Positions 32,141-39,498 of a stretch of DNA of 64,000 nt are shown here, piece after piece. The notes under the pieces are model-generated. The model had not been told where the DNA came from. It did no database searches and was given only the letters and a program-made list of their open reading frames with translations. Position numbers and translations under genes: made by a program. How positions within the stretch are numbered: position 1 is the first letter of the stretch; each line of letters begins with the position of its first letter. This DNA comes from Streptomyces griseosporeus (GTDB taxonomy: Bacteria > Actinomycetota > Actinomycetes > Streptomycetales > Streptomycetaceae), in assembly GCF_014656055.1 (NCBI RefSeq), contig NZ_BNBR01000007.1, positions 62,001 through 126,000 of the forward strand. Reading direction: 5' to 3'.

Positions 32141-33673
32141 TCAGTACGGCCGCTGCATGCGCCGGCGCCACCAGGCCAGGCCGGTGCCGATCAGCAGGAC
32201 GCCCGCCGCGCCGGAGGCCGCCGAGGCGGCGATCAGGGTGGTGTCGGGGGAGCCGTCCGCGCCGGCCGGCTGGAGCGCGTCACCGAGCTGGCTGCGCACG
32301 TCCGCGTCCCCGCTGGTGCCCTTGGCGAGCGGGCCGCGCGAGCCCTCCGTCGGCAGGGCCACGTACGGGAAGGCCTTCTCGAACTCCTTGTCGTTCTTGT
32401 CGACCGCGTCGCCCAGGTCGTTCTTCGCGCCGACCAGCTCGCCCTCGACGACCTGCAGCGAGGCGTCGATGACGTCGTCGGTGAGCCGCCGCCCGTTGGG
32501 GAAGCCCGCGTTGTCGCCGTCCAGGACGCCGAGCCGCTTCGGGTGCATCGCCGGCTTGATCGAGGTGTTGAGGCGCAGCTGCTCCGAAGGGCGCACGTGC
32601 GGGGGCTGGTTGAGGCCCTCGACGCCCTTCAGGAAGACGTCGACGAGGTCGTTGCGCGGCTCGGCCGGTGCCTTGATCTTGTAGATCGCCTCGATGAGCT
32701 TCGGCAGCTCGGGGTTGGTGACGTTCGGCAGGAACTGCGCGTCGTCCCAGGGCGCGGACGCGTTGAACCGGTCCTTGTCCTTCTGCGGGTTGACCACCTC
32801 GTTCACCAGCGGGTTGCCCAGCCGGGAGACCTGCGTCCAGTCGCCGTGGGCGTTCTTGCGCTGGGTCGTGGACCAGATGCCGACCACCGGCTGGTGCATC
32901 GACTCGGTGATCATGTGGTTCGGCACCTGGAGGGCGATCGTGTTGACGTTGTAGCCCTTGAGGGTGTCGTTGCCGACCTCGGACAGGTTCCCGCCGTACA
33001 GCAGGTCGAAGACGCGCAGGTCGAGGAAGAACGGGTCGTCGGCCTGCCCGGCGAACGTGCTCGCGCCGGCCGCGGTCTTGTGCACCGCCTGGTGCCGCAG
33101 CTTCGCGTAGTCCGGCATGGACGCCTTGCCGACGTTCGACGGGGCCACCGGCACGTCGTCCGCGAGCTTCGTCCTGGACATCACGCGCTGGTGCCTCAGC
33201 TTCAGCAGGTCGACGTCGTAGGTCTGGGTGACGTTGAGATCCGGGTCGTCGAGGCTGTCGACCGTGCCCGTGTTGTACAGGAAGGTGTTCTTGTTCTTCA
33301 CGTGCGTCTTGAAGGTGTAGCGGAAGACCAGGTCGCCCTGTGCGTCACCGTCGTTGTCGATGTGCAGGTCGTACTGGGCGTCCTCGGCGAACGTGTAGAA
33401 GTTCGGGCCGCCGGCCGGCTCCTCGAAGGGGATCCAGTCGGCGACGATCGTCGTCGTGTCCGGCTTGTCCGGGCTGACGAACGCGTACACGTCGGTGTTG
33501 TCGTACTGCGGGGTCCCCGAGATCAGCGGAGCCTCGCGGTGGCTGGAGGCGGACGCCTCCCCGGGGGCCAGCGCGGCGACGCCGGCGGCCGCGAGCCCCC
33601 CGGCGGCCAGCGCACCGCAGACGAGGGCCGCGACGCTCCTGCGCGCCGCCCCGCTCCTGGAGTCAGATGTCAT
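32141..33673 (-). CDS. Secreted, C-terminally anchored DUF4331 protein
   Basis: 510 aa. Signal peptide (SVAALVCGALAAGGLAAAG, cleavage near ASA-SSHREAP), then the DUF4331 signature SSHREAPLISGTPQYDNTDV, FYTFAEDAQYDLHIDNDGD, DPFFLDLRVFDLLYGG and NTIALQVPNHMI. A C-terminal helix (LIAASAASGAAGVLLIGTGL) and WWRRRMQRPY tail anchor it. The biochemical role of DUF4331 is unknown to me; Asp-rich segments could bind cations. ATG 33673 is the only start giving a signal peptide. First gene of the minus-strand DUF4331-TPR-NicO set, divergent from the ECF sigma gene. Confidence 0.88.
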   Translation of the reverse strand: MTSDSRSGAARRSVAALVCGALAAGGLAAAGVAALAPGEASASSHREAPLISGTPQYDNTDVYAFVSPDKPDTTTIVADWIPFEEPAGGPNFYTFAEDAQYDLHIDNDGDAQGDLVFRYTFKTHVKNKNTFLYNTGTVDSLDDPDLNVTQTYDVDLLKLRHQRVMSRTKLADDVPVAPSNVGKASMPDYAKLRHQAVHKTAAGASTFAGQADDPFFLDLRVFDLLYGGNLSEVGNDTLKGYNVNTIALQVPNHMITESMHQPVVGIWSTTQRKNAHGDWTQVSRLGNPLVNEVVNPQKDKDRFNASAPWDDAQFLPNVTNPELPKLIEAIYKIKAPAEPRNDLVDVFLKGVEGLNQPPHVRPSEQLRLNTSIKPAMHPKRLGVLDGDNAGFPNGRRLTDDVIDASLQVVEGELVGAKNDLGDAVDKNDKEFEKAFPYVALPTEGSRGPLAKGTSGDADVRSQLGDALQPAGADGSPDTTLIAASAASGAAGVLLIGTGLAWWRRRMQRPY

Positions 33674-33892
33674 GCCGTCCGTCCTCAGTTGCCGACTTGC
33701 CTTGGTGACCGGACATTCGAAGCGGCGCGCGGGGCGGATTGGTCGGCCGGAAGATTTTTTTCCGAGGTTCTTTTCCCGTCCCGGACCCGCGTTTTGGGGC
33801 CGCCGATCCGTAACACCCACCGGAGGTGTGCCTGCGTGCGAATGCCTGGTGTGGCGGGACGGGGCCGGTGCGGCCGGCGGAAGGGGGACGGC

Positions 33893-34435
33893 GTGGAGGC
33901 GGACGAGCTTCTGCTGCTGGTGGCGGGAGGGGACCACAACGCGTTCGAGCAGCTGTACGGTCTGGTCTCCGGGCCGGTGTTCGGCCTGGTCCGGCGGGTC
34001 GTGCGGGACGCCGCCCAGGCGGAGGAGGTGGCCCAGGAGGTGCTGCTCGAACTGTGGCGCTCCGCCCCGCGGTTCGACCCCGGCCGTGGCAGCGCCCTGT
34101 CCTGGGTGCTCACCCTCGCCCACCGCCGCGCCGTCGACCGGGTGCGCAGCGCCCGCGCGGCCGGGGAGCGCGAACAGCGCGAGGCCCTGCGCGCCGGGGC
34201 GACCCCCTTCGACCAGGTCTCCGAGGAGGTCGAGGCCGGCCTGGAGCGCGAGTGGGTCCGCCGCTGCCTGGACCGGCTCACGGCCCTGCAACGCCAGTCC
34301 GTGACCCTCGCCTACTACGACGGCTACACCTACCGTGAGGTGGCCGAACGGCTGAGGCTGCCGCTCGGCACGGTCAAGACGCGGATGCGCGACGGGCTGA
34401 CCCGGCTGCGCGAGTGCCTGGGAGGTGCCGCATGA
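33893..34435 (+). CDS. ECF sigma factor (SigK-like)
   Basis: 180 aa. Region 2 includes NAFEQLYGLVSGPVFGLVRR and AEEVAQEVLLELWRSAPRFD plus SALSWVLTLAHRRAVDRVR; region 4 is LTALQRQSVTLAYYDGYTYR and EVAERLRLPLGTVKTRMRDG. Overall pattern matches the SigK/ECF19 group that pairs with RskA anti-sigma factors. GTG 33893 is chosen with GGGGG upstream; an in-frame ATG at 33842 would add 17 basic residues. Translationally coupled (ATGA) to the anti-sigma gene. Divergent from DUF4331, its likely target. Confidence 0.9.
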   Translation: MEADELLLLVAGGDHNAFEQLYGLVSGPVFGLVRRVVRDAAQAEEVAQEVLLELWRSAPRFDPGRGSALSWVLTLAHRRAVDRVRSARAAGEREQREALRAGATPFDQVSEEVEAGLEREWVRRCLDRLTALQRQSVTLAYYDGYTYREVAERLRLPLGTVKTRMRDGLTRLRECLGGAA

Positions 34436-35241
34436 GCCTGCTCGACCGGCTGCTGCGCCGCGAGGACCCGCACTCGCTGGCCGCGCCCTACGCCCTCGAC
34501 GCCCTCGAACCCGCCGAGCGGGTCCGCTTCGAGAGGCACCTCGCCCGCTGCGAGCGCTGCGCCGCCGAGGTCCGCGCCCTCGCCGAGGACGCGGTACGGC
34601 TCGCCTGGTCGGCGGCCGCGCCCGCGCCGCCCGCGCTGCGCGAGCGGGTCCTGGCCGCCGTACGCGCCACCCCGCAGGAAGCGGCGCGGGAGCAGCACAC
34701 CCCGCAACTGCCGCCGCACGTCTGGGGCACGCAGCCGCCGCCGCGGCGCACCCGTGCGCCCCGGCCGCGCCCCCTGATGGTGCCGTTCGCCACGGCGACC
34801 GCCGCCGCGGCGCTCGTCGTCGCCGCCCTCTTCGCCGTCCAGGCGGGCCGGACCCAGGACCAGCTGAACGCCGAGCGGGACCGGTCGCGTGAGATCGCCC
34901 ACGTTCTCGCCGCGCCCGACGCGCGGGCGGCGACCGGCACGGACGCCGAGGGACACAGCATCGGAGTGATCGCTTCCGCTTCGTCGGGGCGGGCGGTGGT
35001 GACGTTGCGCGGGTACGGCACCCCGCCGGGCGGACGCGTCCACCAGCTGTGGCTCATGCGCCCCGGCGCACAGCCCCGCTCCCTGGGCCTCTTCAGCGGC
35101 GACACGCCCTTGCTCGCCGACGGCCTGGAGAAGTCCGCGACATCACTCGCAGTGACCGTCGAGCCCGACGGAGGGTCACCTCGGCCCACCGGCCAGCCCA
35201 TTGTCCAACTCGCCCTGGAATCGGTCGGATTCGGAGAGTAA
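34432..35241 (+). CDS. RskA-like transmembrane anti-sigma factor
   Basis: 269 aa. The N-terminal zinc-type anti-sigma domain has HSLAAPYALDALEPAERVRF and the HxxxCxxC set in FERHLARCERCAAEV (residues about 37-45). A membrane helix (FATATAAAALVVAALFAVQA) is near residue 120-140, followed by an outer RskA domain with GRVHQLWLMRPGAQPRSLGL. It should hold the sigma factor at the membrane and release it on an external signal, by regulated proteolysis as known for RskA. Overlaps the sigma gene by 4 bp. Confidence 0.9.
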   Translation: MSLLDRLLRREDPHSLAAPYALDALEPAERVRFERHLARCERCAAEVRALAEDAVRLAWSAAAPAPPALRERVLAAVRATPQEAAREQHTPQLPPHVWGTQPPPRRTRAPRPRPLMVPFATATAAAALVVAALFAVQAGRTQDQLNAERDRSREIAHVLAAPDARAATGTDAEGHSIGVIASASSGRAVVTLRGYGTPPGGRVHQLWLMRPGAQPRSLGLFSGDTPLLADGLEKSATSLAVTVEPDGGSPRPTGQPIVQLALESVGFGE

Positions 35242-35367
35242 TCGTCCAGGCGTCGTCAACCCCCTTACGGGGAAGGTGAATCCTGCTACCGCGATACACG
35301 AGTGCCCCGACGGGGCGATAGGGTTACTCTGCCCGGGCCGGGCGGACTCGTACGGGTGGGGAGTGAC

Positions 35368-35643
35368 ATGGAGCAGATAACGATGCGCAGCAGGGCGAGG
35401 GTCCCTGCGATCACCTGCGGGAGCAGCGCGACCAGTTCGCGCCTCGACCGCCATCTGTCGGTGCTGGCGGGCCCCGCCATACCGCAGCGCGAGACGGTCG
35501 AGGCGACCACGCTCATGCGCGAACTGACCACGCGTGACACCACGCCCCGCAGCACCGGCAGCCGGGCCCGCGTCAGCCGGGTCTCGCTCTTCGCGCCCCT
35601 GCGCCGACTGCGCCGCTCCCTCTTCGGCAGCCACCGGCACTGA
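35368..35643 (+). CDS. Small basic protein, 91 aa, unknown function
   Basis: Starts MEQITMRSRARVPAITCGSS after GGGGAG at 35359-35364; ends with LFAPLRRLRRSLFGSHRH. Strongly basic, with no membrane helix; the arginine-rich amphipathic end could bind membrane, RNA or DNA. I recall similar short proteins in other streptomycetes but no assigned function. Convergent with the CoA transferase gene, 18 bp between stops. Confidence 0.65.
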   Translation: MEQITMRSRARVPAITCGSSATSSRLDRHLSVLAGPAIPQRETVEATTLMRELTTRDTTPRSTGSRARVSRVSLFAPLRRLRRSLFGSHRH

Positions 35644-35661
35644 CGTCCTGACGCCCCGCGC

Positions 35662-36870
35662 TCAGGCGGCCACACCGTCCCGGCGCAGCGCTGCGATCTC
35701 GTCGTCCGTCATCCCCACGGCGCGCAGCACCGCCCCGGTGTGCTCCCCGAGCGCGGGCACGTCCCCCATGCGCGGCTCCTCCCCGCCCGGCAGCGTGACC
35801 GGAGGCAGCAGCGCCCGCAACGGCCCCACCGGGGAGCCCACCTCCCGCCACCGCTCCCGCGCGGCGAGCTGGGGATGCCCGGCCAGCTCGTGCACATCCC
35901 TCAGGCGCGCGCACGCGATGCCCGCCGCCTCCAGCCGCCGTACCGCCTCGTCGGCGTCCAGCCCGCCCAGTGCCTGCCCGACCAGGGCGTCCGTCCGTGC
36001 CCGGTGCGCCACCCGCGCCGCGTTCGTGGCGAACGCCGGATCCTCCCCCAACTCCGGCCTGCCGAGCACCTGTTCGGCCAGCCGCCCCCACTCCCGGTCG
36101 TTCTGCACCGACAGCAGCACCCGCCCGCCGTCCGCCGTCGGATAGGCGTCGTACGGGGCGATGACCGCGTGCGCGAGCCCGGTGCGCTCCGGGGCGGTGC
36201 CGCCGTGCAGCGCGTGGTGCAGCGGATGCCCCATCCACTCGGCGAGCGCCTCCAGCATCGACACCTCCACCGGGCCGCCCCGCCCGGTCGCGCCCCGCCG
36301 CACCAGCGCCGCCAGCACGCCCGAGAAGGCGTACATGCCGGCCGCGATGTCGGCCGCCGGGATGCCCGCCTTCACCGGCTGCTCCGGGGTGCCCGTCACC
36401 GACACCAGTCCGGCCTCGCACTGCACGAGCATGTCGTACGCCCGCTTGTCCGCGTACGGCCCGCCCGCCCCGTAACCGGAGATGTCCACCGCGACCAGCC
36501 GCGGATGCGCCGCGCACAGCGTCGCGGCGTCCAGGCCGAGCCGGGCCGCCGCGCCCTGCGCGAGGTTCTGCACGAACACGTCCGCGTCCGCCACCAGCCG
36601 CCGCACGACGTCCAGCCCGCGCGGGTCCTTCAGGTCCAGGGCGACCGACTCCTTGCCCCGGTTGCACCACACGAAGTGCGAGGCGAGGCCGCGGGCGGCG
36701 GTGTCGTAACCACGGGCGAAGTCACCGCCGTCGACCCGCTCGACCTTGATCACCCGGGCGCCCAGATCGGCGAGCTGCCGGGTGGCGAACGGGGCCGCGA
36801 CGGCCTGCTCGACGGTGACGACGGTGATGCCCTCCAGGGGCAGCGGCAGCTGGTCCATGGCCTGGATCAT
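35662..36870 (-). CDS. Family III CoA transferase (CaiB/BaiF)
   Basis: 402 aa. LPLEGITVVTVEQAVAAPFA, LGARVIKVERVDGGDFARGY, NRGKESVALDLKDPRG and LVQCEAGLVSVTGTPEQPVK are the family III blocks; the catalytic aspartate should be the one in KRAYDMLVQ, the position used by formyl-CoA transferase. Transfers CoA between acyl-CoA and a free acid. Start ATG 36870; a second ATG at 36858 is possible. The upstream 100 bp consist largely of 23-bp repeats. Substrate not deducible. Confidence 0.88.
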   Translation of the reverse strand: MIQAMDQLPLPLEGITVVTVEQAVAAPFATRQLADLGARVIKVERVDGGDFARGYDTAARGLASHFVWCNRGKESVALDLKDPRGLDVVRRLVADADVFVQNLAQGAAARLGLDAATLCAAHPRLVAVDISGYGAGGPYADKRAYDMLVQCEAGLVSVTGTPEQPVKAGIPAADIAAGMYAFSGVLAALVRRGATGRGGPVEVSMLEALAEWMGHPLHHALHGGTAPERTGLAHAVIAPYDAYPTADGGRVLLSVQNDREWGRLAEQVLGRPELGEDPAFATNAARVAHRARTDALVGQALGGLDADEAVRRLEAAGIACARLRDVHELAGHPQLAARERWREVGSPVGPLRALLPPVTLPGGEEPRMGDVPALGEHTGAVLRAVGMTDDEIAALRRDGVAA

Positions 36871-36900
36871 GTCCCGCCCGCCCCGGTTCTGTCATGACGC

Positions 36901-36990
36901 GCTTGTCACGCCCGAAAGGACTTGCGTCTCACCTCCGCGCGTAACTGCGTCTCACGCCCGCACGTCCTCGTGTCTCACGCCCGCGCGTAC
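36901..36990. repeat. Four 23-bp degenerate direct repeats at the permease 3' end
   Basis: GTCTCAC occurs at 36926, 36949 and 36972, each exactly 23 bp apart, preceded at 36903 by TTGTCAC in the same phase; each is followed by a CCCGCGCGTA-like run. The last unit contains the stop codon of the ABC permease gene, the first lies 30 bp before the CoA transferase start. Confidence 0.8.
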
Positions 36991-37751
36991 CTGCGCACGG
37001 CGAGCGGCGCGCACACCGCGATCAGCACCGCGCACCACACCAGCGACCCGGCGACCGGATGCGCCACCGGCCAGGCCGCGCCGCTCGGCACGGGCGCGTT
37101 GCCGAACAGGTCCCGCAGGGCCGTCGTCAGCGCGCTGATCGGGTTCCACTCGGCGAGCGCACGCAGCCAGCCCGGCATGCCGTCGACCGGGATGTACGCG
37201 TTCGACAGCAGCGGCAGCATGAACGTCGCGCTGCCCAGCTGCCCGGCGGCCTCCTCGCTGCGGGACAGCAGCCCGAGGAGGATCCCCGCCCAGGTGCAGG
37301 CGAACCGGAACAGCAGCAGCAGGCCCAGCGCGCCCGCGGCGGCGGCCGCCGACCCCTCCACACGCCAGCCCACCAGCAGGCCCACCAGCAGGAACGGCAC
37401 CGTCCCGGCGGCCGTGACGACGAGGTCGGCGGCCGCCTGGCCGAGCGGGACGGCCGCCCGGCTGACCGGAAGGGTGCGCAGCCGGTCGGTCACGCCCCGG
37501 TGGACGTCCTGCGCGGCCTGGAACATGCCGGTCATCAGGCCGTTGGCGGCCGTGGCCACCAGCAGGCCCGGCACCAGGAAGGACCGGTACTGCTCGCCGG
37601 GCATCGCCAGGGCGCTGCCGAAGACGTACCCGAAGAACAGCAGCATCGTCACCGGCATGGTCTGGGTGAGGATCACCAGCCCCGGGTTGTTGCGCAGCCG
37701 CCGCAGCTGCCGGCCCAGCAGCACCGTGCCGTCGTAAGCGAGCGCGCTCAT
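36975..37751 (-). CDS. ABC-2 type permease (DrrB-like)
   Basis: 258 aa with six predicted helices. RNNPGLVILTQTMPVTMLLF at the start and the loop DVHRGVTDRLRTLPVSRAAV, then AYIPVDGMPGWLRALAEWNP near the end, are typical of DrrB-family drug export permeases. Start ATG 37751 overlaps the ATPase stop (ATGA). Forms the membrane part of a two-gene exporter controlled by the divergent TetR gene. Confidence 0.9.
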   Translation of the reverse strand: MSALAYDGTVLLGRQLRRLRNNPGLVILTQTMPVTMLLFFGYVFGSALAMPGEQYRSFLVPGLLVATAANGLMTGMFQAAQDVHRGVTDRLRTLPVSRAAVPLGQAAADLVVTAAGTVPFLLVGLLVGWRVEGSAAAAAGALGLLLLFRFACTWAGILLGLLSRSEEAAGQLGSATFMLPLLSNAYIPVDGMPGWLRALAEWNPISALTTALRDLFGNAPVPSGAAWPVAHPVAGSLVWCAVLIAVCAPLAVRRYARA

Positions 37752-38707
37752 GCCGCCACCTCCGCGGTGCCCGCCACCGCGCGGTCCGTCAGCCGCAAAA
37801 ACACGTCGTCCAGGGTCGGCGGCCGGATGCTCGCGTCGAGCAACGGCACGCCCGCCGCGTCCAGTTCGCGCACCAGGCGGGGCAGCGTGAGGGTGGTGTC
37901 CCTGGTGAGGGCCGCCACCGTCCGGCGCTCGGCGTCGAGCGACGGGCGCGCGCCGGTCAGCCGGTCCAGCACGGCCGCCGCGCCCGGCAGCGCGTCCGCG
38001 TCGGCGACGACCGCCACGGCCTGGGCGCCGACGGCCGCCTTCAGCTCGGCGGGGCTGCCGGTGTGGGCGACGCGCCCGTGGTCGACGAGGGCGATGTCGT
38101 CGGCGAGCTGGTCGGCCTCCTCCAGGTACTGGGTGGTCAGCAGCACGGTCGTGCCCTGGCTCTTCAGCTCCCGGACGGCGTCCCAGATCCGCGCCCGCCC
38201 CGCCGGGTCCAGACCGGTCGTCGGCTCGTCCAGGAAGAGCACCTGCGGGTGGCGCACCAGGCTCGCCGCCAGGTCCAGCCGACGGCGCGTGCCGCCCGAC
38301 AGGGTGGACGCCGGGCGGTCCGCGGCCTCGGTGAGGCCGAAGCGCTCAAGCAGCTCGTCGGCGCGCGCGGCCGGACCGCGCACCCGGTGCAGCCGGGCGA
38401 ACAGCCGCAGGTTCTCGCGCCCGGTCAGATCGCCGTCGACGGAGGCGTACTGCCCCGTCACGCCGATCCGGCGCCGCACCTCGGCGGCCTCCCGGACGAG
38501 GTCGTGCCCCGCGACCCGGGCCGACCCGGTGTCCGGGCGCAGCAGCGTGGTCAGCAGCCGCACCGCGGTGGTCTTGCCCGCGCCGTTCGGCCCGAGCAGC
38601 CCGCAGACCGTTCCCTCGGCCACGGCCAGATCGAGCCCGCGCAGGGCCCGCACCTCGCCGAAGCGCTTCTCCAGACCTTCACTCAGTACAGCGTACGTAG
38701 AAGTCAT
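37748..38707 (-). CDS. ABC transporter ATP-binding protein (DrrA-like)
   Basis: 319 aa. LLGPNGAGKTTAVRLLTTLL (Walker A), TLSGGTRRRLDLAASLVRHP (signature), VLFLDEPTTGLDPAGRARIW (Walker B and D loop), and the DrrA-family C-terminal extension of about 90 residues. Start ATG 38707 (MTSTYAVLSE). A perfect palindrome lies 19 bp upstream of the start, and a half-copy (GCGTACGTA) is inside the first codons. Energises export of a hydrophobic drug-like compound with the following permease. Confidence 0.92.
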   Translation of the reverse strand: MTSTYAVLSEGLEKRFGEVRALRGLDLAVAEGTVCGLLGPNGAGKTTAVRLLTTLLRPDTGSARVAGHDLVREAAEVRRRIGVTGQYASVDGDLTGRENLRLFARLHRVRGPAARADELLERFGLTEAADRPASTLSGGTRRRLDLAASLVRHPQVLFLDEPTTGLDPAGRARIWDAVRELKSQGTTVLLTTQYLEEADQLADDIALVDHGRVAHTGSPAELKAAVGAQAVAVVADADALPGAAAVLDRLTGARPSLDAERRTVAALTRDTTLTLPRLVRELDAAGVPLLDASIRPPTLDDVFLRLTDRAVAGTAEVAA

Positions 38708-38725
38708 GGCAGGACCATAGCGCAC

Positions 38726-38742
38726 TACGTACGCCGTACGTA
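38726..38742. promoter_or_regulatory. 17-bp perfect palindrome between drrAB-like operon and tetR
   Basis: TACGTACGCCGTACGTA, perfect arms TACGTACG/CGTACGTA with a central C. Located 19 bp from the ATPase start and 27 bp from the TetR start, so a bound TetR dimer could repress both genes. Confidence 0.85.
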
Positions 38743-38769
38743 ACTACGATGGTGGCGAGGTGATGACCG

Positions 38770-39483
38770 ATGGCGGGCCGAGCGGCCGTACCCGAAGTGA
38801 TCTGGGCGCGCCCCGAGCGCACGGGGCGCGGGCCGAGACCGGCCTACACACGCGCCGGCATCGCGGACGCCGCCGTGCGCGTCGCGGACGCCGAGGGGCT
38901 GGACGCGGTGTCCATGCGGCGGGTCGCCGCCGAACTGGGCTGCGGCACCATGTCGCTGTACAACTACGTCCCCCGCAAGGAGGACCTGTACGAGCTGATG
39001 GTGGACGCCGTCAGCGCCGAGCACGAGCTGTGGGAGCCGTCCGGCGACTGGCGCGCCGACATGCTGCGGGTCGCCCACCAGACCCGGGCGCTGATGCGCC
39101 GCCACCCGTGGCTGCCGCGCCTGATGTCCCCGGTGTACGGCTTCAGCCCGAACGCCCTGCGCTATCTGGAGCACTGCCTGGCCTGCCTGGACCCGCTGCC
39201 GGGGTCCTACGGCACGCGGATGGAGCTGATCGCCATGCTGAACGGCGTGGTGACCACGTACACGGCCAACGAACTCGCCACCGCCGAGCGCGCCCGGGCG
39301 CTGCCCTGGTCCCCGGAGGAGGAGAGCGCGGCGCGGATCGCCTATCTGGGCGAGCGGCTGGCGAGCGGGGCCTATCCGCGGATGGCGGCGGCGTTCACCG
39401 AGGACGCCGGGCCCATCGACATGGAGGCCGTGTTCGAGCGGGCGCTGGGGCGGGTGCTGGACGCCTTCGCGCCGCGGGAGTGA
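38770..39483 (+). CDS. TetR family repressor of the adjacent exporter
   Basis: 237 aa. Helix-turn-helix YTRAGIADAAVRVADAEGLD, then VSMRRVAAELGCGTMSLYNY, VPRKEDLYELMVDAV; the C-terminal part is TetR_C-like (MRRHPWLPRLMSPVYGF, then NGVVTTYTANELA). Divergent from the DrrAB-like genes with a perfect palindrome between them; local repression is a standard arrangement for this family. Start ATG 38770. Confidence 0.9.
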   Translation: MAGRAAVPEVIWARPERTGRGPRPAYTRAGIADAAVRVADAEGLDAVSMRRVAAELGCGTMSLYNYVPRKEDLYELMVDAVSAEHELWEPSGDWRADMLRVAHQTRALMRRHPWLPRLMSPVYGFSPNALRYLEHCLACLDPLPGSYGTRMELIAMLNGVVTTYTANELATAERARALPWSPEEESAARIAYLGERLASGAYPRMAAAFTEDAGPIDMEAVFERALGRVLDAFAPRE

Positions 39484-39498
39484 CCGCTCGGCGGCGGG

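Noticed and set aside
31604-33892. Open frame running upstream of the ECF sigma gene for more than 2 kb
   Set aside because: It is antisense to DUF4331 and TPR genes; the sigma-like sequence begins only at about 33893 with a ribosome-binding site.
36901-36990. Possible CRISPR array from the regular 23-bp spacing
   Set aside because: Units are adjacent and degenerate with no unique spacers, no palindromic repeat and no cas genes anywhere in the window.
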